Below, one piece after another: positions 8,790 to 19,662 of a stretch of 64,000 bases of DNA (position 1 is its first letter; every line of letters starts with the position of its first letter). Location of the stretch: the NCBI GenBank assembly GCA_029834535.1, contig JAQMWT010000239.1, positions 17,095 to 81,094 on the forward strand. Direction: 5' to 3'. The position numbers were made by a program, and so were the translations under genes. Below the pieces are notes generated by a model. The model made no database searches. It saw nothing but the letters and a program-made list of their open reading frames with translations, and was not told the origin of the DNA. This stretch comes from Chrysophaeum taylorii (Eukaryota > Sar > Pelagophyceae > Pelagomonadales > Pelagomonadaceae).

Positions 8790-9340
8790 TGTGTCCGTCT
8801 GGAGTCAGACTGGAGTCTGTTTGTGCGCGCGAGGATCTTCAGAGGCATGACAAGCGTGAGGTGGGGAGGGCCGTTGTTCAGTAGCCGGTGGATCACTAGG
8901 CAAGTCGAGATCTTGTGCGGGTGGAATCCGGGGGACGGAGATCTCCTCCCCCCCCGCAGCGGCGCGGGCACGTGAGGGAAGACAGAGGATGGAAGGGGAA
9001 AGAAGTCGCGGGTAGTAAGTGCGTGACGCACAGGGCGCCGGGAAGAGCCTGGTGCGATATTGTCGAAAGGCGCGGGCGTTGGCGGTCCTGTCAATGGTAG
9101 CGTTGATGTCGTCGGCGGCGGGCCAGATACGCGAAAATTCCGCCAACGTTGTCACGAACGGGTCGAGCGTCGCGTCGGCCGCGGGATTGGGCGCGACATC
9201 GTTGGATATAGTGACGGGTGATGTATGCCGGTCGCTGAAAGGAGGAGAAAGGGTGTAAGGACGAGTGTTATACGACGGCCGGCTTAAAGCCTGAAGGGTT
9301 AGCGAAACAAAAGCCCCAGTACCCTTATGGGATGGGATGT
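8790..9340. other. Possible old transposon coding fragment, minus strand
   Basis: A minus-strand frame at about 8805-9190 reads smoothly at first (TTLAEFSRIWPAADDINATI, then DRTANARAFRQYRTRLFPAP) before becoming Pro- and Ser-rich. It has no clear start and no recognised domain. Its position beside LINE and Helitron debris suggests mobile-element origin. Confidence 0.3.
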
Positions 9341-9420
9341 CTTTAAATGTCGACTGCTAAGAGGGGGGGGTGTGTGTGGGGAGCATGAAGGATGTGGGTG
9401 GGTTTGTGGGGTATGAAGGA
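9341..9420 (-). mobile_element. LINE 3'-end fragment, inverted
   Basis: The first ~80 bases are the reverse complement of the LINE tail at 8,655-8,745: CTTTAAATGTCGACTGC, then TAAGAGGGGG, GGAGCATGAAGGATGTGGG and TGGGTTTGTGGGGTA. Nothing further of the LINE follows, so it is a very short 5'-truncated copy. Confidence 0.6.
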
Positions 9421-10477
9421 TGTCACTCACTCTTCTGATGACAGCGCACACGACAGCACCCCGAAATCAGAGCTCAATCTGGTGACGTGGTTTCATTCTG
9501 AGTCAGTATACCCTCACGTTTACCTTGACATCTCACCAACAGAAACCCATAGTCGCGTTCTTTCGATGTCGGTCGTGCTTTCCCCGAGCGTCTCGCAAGA
9601 GATGGCAGTTCCGCCGGAGAAGACGTTGCTCAAGCGAAAATCCTCGTTTCGTGTGGTAAGGAAGAGGGCGGCTCGGGTGACGGGGTTGCATGGTTTCTTG
9701 AGCGGCAAGGCGAGGAACTCGCTCCTCAAGAATGATTCCAGCGTGCGTGAAGCGCCTATGTTTGAGAAGGAGGAGACCAAGGAGGAGCCGGTCGAGGTCG
9801 AGCAGTTACTAGTGAAGCAAGGCTTGCCAGTGGAGGAAGACAGGAAGGAGCCGGTGGTCGAACCGCCTGCGGTCCGTGCCGAGGAAGAGGCGGACGACGC
9901 GACGATCGCGCTTGCAGCCGACGAGTCGCTCGCGGCGAAGACGCCCGAGCTTGATGATGATGATGGCTCGAAGAAGGAGGAACTTACCGACACGGCCAAG
10001 GTCGAGCCAGTGCTGCCAGTCGAGCAAGACGTGCCAGTGGAGGAAGATAGGAAGGGGTCTGCGGTTGACCGGGGTGCAGTCGTCGCAGAGGAGGAGCACG
10101 CTGCTGACGACAAGCCGGTTGAGACTGTGTCGACGAAGCCGCCGGAGGCTCGCGCTGCTGATAACACTCCGGTGGAGATGCCAGTGGATCCTGCGGCGAA
10201 CGACAAAGCCGGTGGAGACGCCAATCGAGTCGCGTTCTTCGCAAGCGGATGATGTCGAGCAGGACACGCCGGTCGAGGAGGCCATGAAGGTGGTCAAAGC
10301 AATCCCCGAACCTATCAAGGCGATATCACCCACGACGATGCCACCGAAAACGCTCACATGTAAAGAAGAGAAAGAGATCGAGCATATGTCGCGGTGGACG
10401 TCCCGCTCGTCGACATTAAGAGTCAGCGACCCCACGACGGTCGATCCAATCGTCGTCGTGCTGTGCAACCTCTGAGC
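9392..10477 (+). pseudogene. Acidic PVEE-repeat protein of unknown function, one frameshift
   Basis: One plus frame is open from ATG 9392 to 10252. A second, overlapping plus frame carries the same style of sequence from about 10204 to 10477 (KPVETPIESRSSQADDVEQD, then TPVEEAMKVVKAIPEPIKAI), which points to a single-base shift near 10204. The real start may be a later ATG (9566 or 9602), because 9392-9420 is LINE-derived. The protein is basic at first (KRKSSFRVVRKRAARVTG), then disordered and rich in Glu, Asp, Pro and Val. A duplicated block (PVEEDRKEPVVEPPAVRAEE against PVEEDRKGSAVDRGAVVAEE) lies about 195 bp apart. No domain was recognised. It could be a live gene with a sequencing indel. 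Confidence 0.45.
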
Positions 10478-10639
10478 AAACACCAACTCGAGTCGGAGCC
10501 ACGAGGTGAGTGCGGCGAACAAACAGGCATCACGCCGGTGGGTGCGCACGCTCCCAGCCCCGAACTGTTTTAAAGTGCGCTTCGCCTGGAGACGTCACTA
10601 GCGTTTGAAAGTATCGTGCATGTCGGTTCAAAAAGGTTA

Positions 10640-10945
10640 TTAAATATGTGCGGTGACTTGACTACCCATGCTGGCAGAGGAAGGGTGGGTACAAGAACTG
10701 CGCTCAAAGACATGGCAGCTGGCGCGCGAGGATGATGCGAGTGCCAGCGTAAAGCTGGAAGTCGCGGAGGCCAACTCGCTAAAAAATCTAGCGGCATTGC
10801 AAACGTGATACTGCCTGGCAGGGGTGATCCCCATTGCATCGCGGAGTGGCAGCTCCGAGATCGGCGACAATCGAGTCGGTTCGAAGACTGCCGAGATGCT
10901 GGGTCGTCGAGGCAAGCTTGACTATCAACGGCAGAACTCCTCCGT
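10640..10945 (+). pseudogene. Degenerate coding fragment, function unknown
   Basis: A plus frame reads LAEEGWVQELRSKTWQLARE, then ASVKLEVAEANSLKNLAALQ. It is interrupted by one TGA and continues as GVIPIASRSGSSEIGDNRVG and KTAEMLGRRGKLDYQRQNSS. It has helical, charged composition but no start codon and no recognised domain. It ends 150 bp before the hAT insertion. Confidence 0.3.
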
Positions 10946-11091
10946 CGGATGTTGCTTGTTCTTCCTTTTGCGCTGATGCGCGGCAGCCTCGTCGGCGATG
11001 AAATTCGGTCTAATCTTCCGAGGGTAGTCGATGGACCAATTTACCTCAACTGTGGCGGTATTGTACTTCTCTTCATATTCGTGTAATCACA

Positions 11092-11099
11092 ATTATAAA
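11092..11099. repeat. Left 8-bp target-site duplication of the hAT element
   Basis: ATTATAAA directly precedes the hAT left terminus. The identical octamer directly follows the right terminus at 14024-14031. Eight-base duplications are diagnostic for the hAT superfamily. Confidence 0.93.
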
Positions 11100-14023
11100 C
11101 AGCGTTGGGAAATTCACTGGGCTCACTTCACTAGGTTCACTGAATTTGGTTCACTTCACTTCACTTCACCGAAATTTTCCGTCCGAAGTCCAAAGTTCAC
11201 TTCACGTTCATTCACTTTGGCTGACGACCCCGTATGATGAGCGAAGTCGAGCCGCGCTACCTCCAGAGGTGGAGGATAATGTCGATGATGAGGAGGAATA
11301 CGCGGAACAGAAGGAGGAGCACAAGAACGAGCCCACTGCGACGTCGATGCTGACGTGGTACACACCTGACAAAAGTGGACGATCGACCAGGTTTTTCCAA
11401 GGTGTGGGACTGCGTGCGTCGACTGAAGTTAAATCATCCTGTCCGCGTCAGTGGGAAGGCGACGCATGTGTGTGTCGGTGCTGGGAGCGCCTGAAGGTGG
11501 CGAGAGACTTCAAGAAAAGCACATGGCAGACGACCATGCCCTCTTGGGGCCCACTTCAAGGCTGCGCATCCACTTCAAGGCTGCGCATCCGGAGGATGAG
11601 CTGGGACGTCAACAGCTCACCAAGAAACTGAAGACACAGACCAAGAAAAGGAGGGCGTTATGACGACCGTGGGCGTTGTGGCAGCCTCGAAGAATAAATC
11701 GGGTATTACGAGATACTTCATGGCCGTGCCCAGCCAGGCAAAGCACTCATCCCTGATAGCGTTCTCGGCTCGGCACTACGTGTACACGTCGCATCGGATT
11801 TCCAAGCGCACCTTTGACGACGAAGATCATCGCAACCTAATTGAGGCGTATTACCGCGGCGGTGGCGGGAAAGGCAAGTGCCCGATCATGACTCGAAAGG
11901 CGCTGTTTGAATGGGTGGACGCTGAATATCGTTGCTTTGTTCGAATCTTCAAGCACGTCGTTACGGAGTGTTATTTATGAAGCGGCTTTCGGCAATCCAT
12001 TCGCCCAGGTGCTGCATGACGGCGGGAAAACTCAAGGATAAGTTCAAGCGACAGGCCATTGGGCTATCCTTCATCTGGCCCGATTGGAGTGGCGTTGAGA
12101 CGGTGTGCGTGGGCCTCGTTCCAGCTGACGACGGAACCGATTCCGACACGGCTTCCCTGCTCCGTCCTGTGGTCGTGGAGCGTGCGGGAATCGATATCGA
12201 TTTGGCGGCCGTAACCATTGTTCAAGACCGGGCTGCAATTGGGGTCGCCGAAGAAGAATTTTTTGTTGAGGTCGAAGCGTGTGACATGCATGATATCTTA
12301 AAGATCTCGGCAGCGGCATGTGGCGACTTGACACGATCCAGAGGCAAGCAGGTGATTAGTCCTTTCCCAGCTGGCCAGGAGCTGCTGAACAGTGCCAACG
12401 ATGGAGCCACGTACTTTTCTTACGGCACACACGTTTGAAGGATCCGCATGCGCTTTTGCCATTACAGCCGGGGAAATCGCCGAAGCTCAAGCTCAAGCTC
12501 GACCTCAATAAGACGAGGTTCCGGGCGCTATACCAACTTATTCGTTCCTTGCTGCGTATGCACCACGTGCTCAAACTGTACACGGCGACCAACATTGGAC
12601 TCCCCTGAACAATCAGTGATGAGCAATGGGTGGCGTTGGCTGAATTCGAGGCGATTTTTGCTATAACGGATGAGGCCGTTGTTTTCGTGCAACATGGACA
12701 CTTATACCTGGGGGCGTGCGCCGCATTGATCAAGCACAACATGATCGAGTCACTGCGAGCTGGGACGCTAGAAGTCATCAATCTCCCGAACATAACTGCG
12801 AAATCCATGCCACGTAAGACTGTCGATGTTGACGACCTCAGCGAGACCGGCAAAATCTGTCTTGAACGGGCTATTCTCGAATGTGAGCGTCGGTTTTGCG
12901 GGAATAATGAAAACTACGTGCGTCACTTCGACTACGAATTCAACGATTGCGAGCTGATTGCCTTCCTTCTTGACTTTCGGAATATCAACTGCCGGCACCT
13001 GTCGTCCAATCAAAGAGCTCAGGCCAGGAAGTTGCTCAAGGAAGAATATGTGATTTACGCACGGACTGCATTCCACCACGAAAGGGCAAAGACTTCCTCC
13101 GAGTCTGCGCCGCCCTCCGAACCTGCGCCTGCCCGCAGCCTCTTGGCGGCACTCGACGCACCCGGCGCTTGGGACGACGAAATGAGTGGCGACGTGCCTT
13201 CTCTTGCTATGCCTGAGAACCAGATGCCCGATTTCAATGTGGAGTTTGAACAGGTAGGTCTCCACTCAATGGATCATCAGGCTCTCGAGATCGCTCAGCT
13301 GGAAAGAGCATTATCTTGAACTTGAGAAGAAGGATGAGGTCGGCTTCACAGACCTGGTTCGACGTTGGAAAGCTGTATCGACCGCTCACCTAAGAGCAGC
13401 ATGGGTTCGTTCCTTCCGGACATGGCGAGAGCCTCCTCTCACGGGATTTTTCGATTGGTACACATGGCGCGCAGAGCTACTGTGAGCGCTGCCTGAGCAT
13501 TGGAAATCTTGTCCTGACCGAGAGAAACACGTTTCTCGGCGCGGACGAGACGGACAAAGTTGCCCTACTGCGCATGAACAAGAATTTCATTGCGGCGGCC
13601 CGGATTAAGTACAGGGACCTCGGACACGAGACCGAGTTCAAAAACGACGAGAGCACCATCCCCGAAGACTCTTTGAGATGGAGGTTGATGAGGAAGAACC
13701 AGACGGAAATACCGAGGTCGGTCGTTCACATCGCCTAAAGTAAGAAACACTGAACCCCATCCACGGTAACTCCTCCTTCGCCGCGAAACGCGAATGAATC
13801 TATGAGCACCAGACCTAGGCAATAGCGCGCGGGGGGCACGTAACTGACGGGGCGCGGCAGGGACCGGCGCTGGCGTTAAAAAAAAAAAAAAAATGTGGCG
13901 TTCACTTCACAAAGGTTCACAATGGCCACGTAGGGTGACGTGTTCACTTCAAGTCACTTCACCAATATTGCGTGGCTGGTGAAGTGGTTCACGTTCATTT
14001 GCTGAAGTGAATTTCCAACGCTG
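11100..14023 (+). mobile_element. Complete but inactive hAT transposon (2,924 bp)
   Basis: Left end CAGCGTTGGGAAATTCACT and right end AGTGAATTTCCAACGCTG are inverted repeats differing by a one-base indel, flanked by ATTATAAA on both sides. Subterminal regions at both ends are dense in GTGAAC/GTTCAC, likely transposase-binding repeats. Between them lies one transposase gene with many frameshifts. Perfect target duplications with a badly broken gene suggest either a copy moved in trans after decay or a duplication preserved by chance. Confidence 0.92.
11234..13738 (+). pseudogene. hAT transposase with BED zinc finger, frameshifted
   Basis: In order: an acidic N-terminus; a BED-type finger at 11,440-11,600 (SGKATHVCV, then LRIHFKAAHPEDELG with paired His); a segment KSGITRYFMAVPSQAKHSS; the start of the catalytic region (CPIMTRKALFEWVDAEYRCF); a block with FFVEVEACDMHDILKISAAA fitting the Cys-x2-His motif of hAT transposases; and ISDEQWVALAEFEAIFAITD. 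A long helical region of 229 codons follows at 12,630-13,316. The C-terminal dimerisation block has CERCLSIGNLVLTERNTFLG, then DKVALLRMNKNFIAA, matching the 'ERxFS.aG...t..R..L' signature. At least five frame changes or stops are needed to join it. Confidence 0.85.
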
Positions 14024-14031
14024 ATTATAAA
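14024..14031. repeat. Right 8-bp target-site duplication of the hAT element
   Basis: ATTATAAA, identical to 11092-11099. Confidence 0.93.
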
Positions 14032-15600
14032 TCAGCTTTCGAGTCTTCGTTTGAAGGTGTTAGTGGTGTTGAGTGACAGCCGGAAGCGTTTCTCAACCCG
14101 CTTGACACCCTCGGGACGTTGAGGACAAGGTCAAAGCCGCTTAAGACGAGAGTGCACACCCGTGCCACAAGAGGATTTACTGACTCCACCAGCTCGGGTT
14201 AACTATCTCGCCACACGCCAGAGGACGTGGTCTTTTCTTCGCACACATGCGACGACCGACGCGAGGCTTGAACTACCGTGAACGCTCTCAACGCCGTGAT
14301 ATTTTTTTGAACGATGCGCGCCGATCACAGAGTTCCTTTTTCATGCAACATAGATCAATCCCGTGTCTCAAGACTTCGCGACGCACTTCTCCTGGCCGAA
14401 ACGGACGCGGAGTTCGCAGTTTGGAGATGGTTCCCCCGTCACTCACGCCTGCCCGGAGCTCGGCCCGTCTCGCTTTGTGCGTTCCCCAAGAGTCCTCTTC
14501 GGCGGGCGGGCGGCCGGCCGGCCCACAGCACGCACTTGACAGCACTACGCAGGTACACGCCTGGGTGTGGAACGACACCGAAACGCAGAGCAGCACAATA
14601 TAGGAAGGGTGGCACAGCCGACGAGGTTGAACTTGGGCCCGGGGGTGACAGCGAGGGAAGACTGATGCAGAGCTGGTGGACCCCGGGGGCTGTTGGGACG
14701 GGGGCAGACTGCAGCCGGAGCCCCTTGATGTGCGCTCCTTTCGGCTCATCAAAGCGCATCGGACGGCGGCTCGTGTCATTTTCAGCGGGCACACTCGCGC
14801 GCAAAACAAACCGATCTTTGGTCTTGGGGACGAGGTCATTTTGGTGAGAACTATTCACTTTCGTACGATGCTGGCCGACGGCGTCCAGGCCACCTCCTTG
14901 CGGGCGGCAGCGTGCTGTTCTGCAGCAGCGCGCCTCGCCTGACAATTCAACGAACTCTTGCAGGGGCCCTTGCGCAGCACGCCCGTGGCGGAAATTGCCC
15001 GTTTATTCTTGGGGAGGCTCGATCGTTTTCTCGAGGAGCTGCGCGTCTGAGACGACTTCCTCCTCGAAGATGCCCTCCGCACCTCTATGACGACGACGAC
15101 GACTTGTAAGCTCTTCGATGGTCACCAATCTCAGCAGAGCATATTCCAGTCTCATCATATTCCTGCATTTCCGTCGGATCTCAGCAGAGCATGATCCAGT
15201 CTCATTCCTGCAGGTTCTGTGCGCGCGAAAGTCGGCACGTTAGCGCCACGAGAGAACTTTTTGTGCGTTTTCGTTGGCTGTCCGGCGCGGCGGCAAAAAC
15301 GCTTAATGCCCAGCAGCGTGCAACTTGAGGTTGGATATCGCGCCATTTTTCGCCGTTTTTCTCAACAGCATCGCAAATTCGCCAACGGCGACGGCCGACG
15401 CGCCGTGGCGCGCCCTCCAATAACTTTCGGGCGGCTGACTTCATTCTGGATGGAGGCCTCAGGGGGAAGCGACGAGAGGAGGGTGGCGGCGGTCCGCAAG
15501 GGACGCGTCCTGCCTGCCGCCCGCCGGACATGCACGCGATGTCAAGCAGAAGAAGTCTACTACTATCTTATATGCAAGCAGCTGCTTGGGTTCGCAAAGA
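14032..15600. other. Unassigned 1.5-kb region between hAT and ankyrin copy B
   Basis: Overlapping open frames of up to ~180 codons exist on both strands at 14,290-14,950, but none has a start context, domain or composition that stands out, and they are mutually overlapping. A direct repeat of about 34 bp (TCTCAGCAGAGCAT, then CCAGTCTCAT and CCTGCA) occurs at about 15,131-15,166 and 15,179-15,212. No gene can be supported. Confidence 0.5.
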
Positions 15601-15625
15601 CATGATATATATCGCTGCTGCTTCT

Positions 15626-16576
15626 TCAAGATCCCGTCCGTGCGCAGACGCCGGGCGTGCTGGTCCGAGCGAGACGACGATCTTTGCGCATGGCACAGCC
15701 ATTAGCACGCACCCAGTCGAGGACCTCGCGGTGGTTGTGCAAAGAGGCCCGAACGTACGTCCACACGTCCCACGGGCACCCGTTGGCGCGGGCCCATTTG
15801 AGTACCTCGAGGTGGCCTCCACGAGCTGCCTCGGAGCAGGTCATTTCGCTCCACGGGCATCCACGAGCACGCGCCCACTTTAAGATATGGAGGTGGCCAG
15901 CGAAAGCTGCGTGGGAACACGTGTAGTCGTCCCACGGACAGTTGTTGGCGCGCGCCCACACGAGTATCTCGAGATGGCCGCCTCGAGCTGCCTCCGAGCA
16001 GGTCCAGGAAGCCCACTGACACTCGTTGGCGCGCGCCCACTTGAGTACCTCGAGCTGTCCGGCACGAGCGGCTAAGGGGCACACGTCCTCGCGGAGACCA
16101 AAGTTGTTGCGAATTAGCCACTCGATCCAGTTGATGGCGCCGAGCTCGACGAAATCTTCGAGATCTTTTCCGTTTTTAAGAGTGTTCGGGCGAACTCCAT
16201 TCGGCAAATGGACGTTCTCGTCGATGTGTGGGTCGTAGTCGCGACCCGGAAGCATGAGAGTCAACAAATCGCGCTTGTGGTTGGCGACACCAACCTTGTC
16301 GAAAAGCTTTGAAATCTCGACGAGCTGCGATTGATTTGTGATGCGTTTCTGGATCAACGCAGCGAGTGCCTCATAAGAGACGCCGTCGAGGAGCTCCAGC
16401 ACCCAGTCGTCGTCGTCCTTGACCATCTTCCGCAACACGAAGCGCTTCTGCTCGAGGCTGCAGTCGTCGTCATCCACGCTGTTGAGCAACGCGACGGCGT
16501 TGAGATCGATGAGCATCAACAGCGCGGTCTGCTTCGTGTCGTCCTCGAGCGCCTCGTCGCGCCTTGCACCACCCAT
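15626..16576 (-). CDS. Ankyrin-repeat protein, copy B (316 aa)
   Basis: Starts at ATG 16576 (MGGARRDEALEDDTKQ) and has the same length as copy A at 3277-4227. The head domain (residues 1-140) differs from A at only a few residues. The ankyrin repeats then vary (EWLIRNNFGLREDV against GWLLGNNFRLQVDV; RANECQWASWTCSEAARGGH against RANKFWWTSCTCAEAARGGH) and converge again at the C-terminus. The tail MRKDRRLARTSTPGVCARTG is also shared. Similarity stops just outside the reading frame on both sides (about 18 bp past the stop, at the ATG upstream). Protein-binding role inferred from the fold; partner unknown. Confidence 0.88.
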   Translation of the reverse strand: MGGARRDEALEDDTKQTALLMLIDLNAVALLNSVDDDDCSLEQKRFVLRKMVKDDDDWVLELLDGVSYEALAALIQKRITNQSQLVEISKLFDKVGVANHKRDLLTLMLPGRDYDPHIDENVHLPNGVRPNTLKNGKDLEDFVELGAINWIEWLIRNNFGLREDVCPLAARAGQLEVLKWARANECQWASWTCSEAARGGHLEILVWARANNCPWDDYTCSHAAFAGHLHILKWARARGCPWSEMTCSEAARGGHLEVLKWARANGCPWDVWTYVRASLHNHREVLDWVRANGCAMRKDRRLARTSTPGVCARTGS

Positions 16577-16738
16577 CGTCTTTTCCACTTTCTGAACTTT
16601 CTTCTGCTCTCTTTGCTAAGAAAGTATTCTATTGGGGCAAAGAGTTCAACCTCTCGAAAAATTCAAAAACGTTTCCATTTGCCCTGGGCCCTGACCAAGA
16701 CGTTGACTAAGCAATTACGGCCGGTATCCTGGGTCTCG

Positions 16739-19153
16739 TGTGTCTTTAAATGTCGACTGCGTCTCGTGTGGGTGGCACTTCACGGTCCCACCCCGGCATC
16801 GCTGCGCCCCTTCGACTCTCAAGAAGGCGGCCAGCAAGGCGACCCCACCTATCCACCAGCGTATTGCCTGGCGCCGCTCAGGCCCTTGGCGCCCGCTTAC
16901 GCTCATGTGCCGGCTACGCACGATTTGGCATGGACGACGGCGTCATCTCTGGTTCCCATCGTGAGGTTGTCGACGCTCTCCTGCAGTACGCCCGCGACAT
17001 CCAAGCTAGCGGCGAGGAGCTCCGCCTCGAGAAGTGCGTGGCGTTCTGTCCGGCACTTGGCATGGGTCTTCTCGATCACCCCGATGTTCAACACCACGTC
17101 CAAGTTGTGCCGGACCTGGCACCCGCAGTCTTGGTGGTAACAATCCCCGTTGTTGTCGTCGACGGCCTCGTAATCTACGGTGTGCACATCGGCTCCCCCG
17201 GACACGCCGGAGATGCCTATGTCGACGCTACCTTGCAACGCGAGGTTGACGATCAGGTTAGCGACACGACCACCGTTCCCACCAAGCTCCAGAACGTCTC
17301 TCTCCACTGCATGTACTCTTTGGGGTGGCTACTGCATCGCCCCGCGCATGGATGGACTACCTCGCGCAGCATTGGTACCCCACCAATGCCTCGAGTGCGC
17401 TCCGCCGCTTCGACGCTGCCGTCCTCAACTTTGTCGCCACAGCACTCGGCGCTGACCCGCGTCAGGTTTATGACTCCACCGACATCGTCCTCCAACGCCT
17501 CCGCCTTCCTGCTCGAAATTGGGGTGGCGACATTCGCTCCTGCGCCGACCTCAGCCCGCCGCCTTTGTTGTCGACCTTCGCGATCCTACGGGTGCCGTCG
17601 AGGTCCCTGGCTACCTCCCCCGCCTCGCCTCGGTCGTCGGTGCCACCTCTTTTCGCGCAGGTAACGAGTCGCACCGTTGGCACCACCTCCTCGCATCCGG
17701 TTGCCACCCTGGCGCGAGCACTCGAGACTGCGTGTGTCGGACTTCGTGCTGATCTCCGTACCACGCTGGCTTCCCACGGCGGCGCTTCTTTCGGCGACCC
17801 CGCCAACGTTCATCTCGTCTACGGTCCTCTCGCCCTTCGTCTCCATGGGCACCCTCGTCGACCCCACCGTCTCGACACCCGTGCTCATACCCCAGCTCCA
17901 GCGAGCTCTACCCTCCCAGCGCGAGACAGCTCGGGCCACTGCACTCCAGCGACTTGCGGCCGCCCTTCCCATCACCGATGTTCTTCGAGGAGCGGCGTCC
18001 TCGTGGGATCGCTTCTCGAATACGTTCGTCAGCCCGTGGCCCAGCTCCTCCTCCCCTCAAATTCCCAACCGCTGCTGGGCGGCCGAGATGTGTGCCCAAT
18101 ACTTTGGGGCTACCCCTCTCTCTCCAGCTTGTTCGGGCCTCGTGAGCACTCGCATTATGGGCACGGATATCGTTCTCGACGCCCGCGGCAAGACGCTTCT
18201 CGCGCACGTCAACCTTCTCAACCGCGGAGGAGCGCGGACCACCTGGCACGACAGCTTGCTCGATTGCGCCCTCTCCACCACCAAAGAGGCCGGCATCCCC
18301 GCCCTGTCCGAGGTTTTCGGCATCTTTGCTGACGTCGTCGCCCCTAGGCCGTTCGCGCGCGCCTCTACGGCCGGTAGTATCAAGGCAATCTCGCCCGACG
18401 CCGCGTCGTCCCCCCTAATCAACAAGAGGGAGCAACTTTTCGAACTCAAAATCCTCGCTTGGGGTCGCTCCATAAACTGCCCACGCCCTCCATCCCTCCA
18501 ACCCGTCGCCTGTCGATCGGCGCGCTGCGCAAGTCCACTCCGAATACCTCGCTCACGCCCGCGGCATCGACGCCATCATCACCCAGCCGGGTGCGGCACC
18601 ACCTCCTGGCTTCTCGGGCCCTGTCGATCGATCAGCGGCTGTGTAGCTACGGCACCGTCGCCGGCCTCGTCTTTGGTGCCTTCGGTAAGGCCGGCGCGGC
18701 ATGCCGCGCCTTCGCCAAAACGCGCGCAGAGCGCATCGCTGCGAGAACCTGGGTGGAAAGCGGCTGCGCCAACTTCGCAGAGGCAAAGGCGGCCCAAAAA
18801 AAACTCGCCGCATCTACCGCGAGTGGGGGATCGCCAACGCATTGGGCTGGGCGTGCTGTGCCCTCACCGCCCTCACCCATGTCGCCGCCTCGGGCAGTCC
18901 CACCCAGGCCGCCCGCGCCCGGCAGAACGTCACACTTCGTCGCACATACGTCCGGCGGCAGCATGCGTACGACCCACGGGCGGGGCCCGTCCTCTCTACG
19001 CCTGCCCCGCGGTCTCTCTCGGCGATGACCCCGACTAGGTCCCGCATACCTATCTACGCCCGTCAGGCACATCTTCATATCTCAGCACACAAAAACCTTC
19101 ACGCATCCACACGCAACCTCCCCCCCCCTCTCGGCAGTCGACCTTTAAGACAA
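16739..19153 (+). mobile_element. 5'-truncated LINE-type retrotransposon remnant
   Basis: The segment carries a reverse-transcriptase remnant with its downstream domain and a GC-rich 3' tail. Its right end is CTCTCGGCAGTCGACC then TTTAAGAC. At its left end (16744-16760) sits an inverted copy of the same terminal motif, CTTTAAATGTCGACTGC. The 3' tail recurs at 8,558-8,748 and 9,341-9,420, which shows a multicopy family. No poly(A) and no target duplication were recognised. Confidence 0.65.
16760..19030 (+). pseudogene. Non-LTR reverse transcriptase, frameshifted
   Basis: Plus-strand pieces from alternating frames give EGGQQGDP (RT motif before the palm), ARFGMDDGVISGSHREVV (the [YF]xDD catalytic box) and EELRLEKCVAFCP. 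MDYLAQHWYPTNASSALRRF and LQRLRLPARNWGGDIRSCAD follow, characteristic of the thumb and connection region of algal LINE proteins. Then come ARTTWHDSLLDCALSTTKEA and a C-terminal block VAGLVFGAFGKAGAACRAFA with GCANFAEAKAAQKKLA. The catalytic Asp pair is intact, but the frame changes at least four times and the N-terminal part is missing, so it cannot encode a working enzyme. Confidence 0.7.
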
Positions 19154-19662
19154 ACAGCACAGAAAAGCGGACAGACAAACCGCTCCCAAGTGCAGGCCAG
19201 TATGTCCCTGGCGCTCGTGCTGCGCGCTCCGCTCTGTTCAAAAAAAATGAGGGAAAAAAGGAGGCAGGGAGGGGCGGGAGAAAAGAGTCGCTGTTTGTGT
19301 TTCTGGCTCCGTCGCCACCCACTCCATCCTCTAGAGCGGCGTGCCGACCGCCGACCTGCCTGCGATGTTTATTATTATCACTGAAGTCAGCATGATCCCA
19401 TCACTCCTCTCCGAAGGGTATGTCGGGAGCTTACAGAGGTCTCGGGGGGGTTTCTGCCACAAAGTGCGGCCCAGTCGGCTGCGATGTTGTTAGATGCTTC
19501 GCAGCAGCAAAGTCGGAGGAGCATGCGGGGAGCTTGGCCAGGGTCGCAAGGTAAGCCGCCAGGGCCGGTCTCTTAGAATCGCGCGAGCGCGAAACACGCC
19601 CGCGCGAGAATTAGAAACATTCACCAGAAACGCTTCCTGCGCTCGACACTTGACTGTGATGT
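19154..19662. other. Gene-free gap downstream of the LINE
   Basis: No coding frame. A 13-bp match to the Helitron 3' terminus (AAGTGCAGGCCAG) lies at about 19,188-19,200 without any following helicase, possibly a trace of another Helitron end. Confidence 0.4.

Noticed and set aside
14247-14945. Overlapping open frames on both strands between the hAT element and ankyrin copy B
   Set aside because: Mutually overlapping, no domain or start context; cannot tell a gene from chance in GC-rich DNA.
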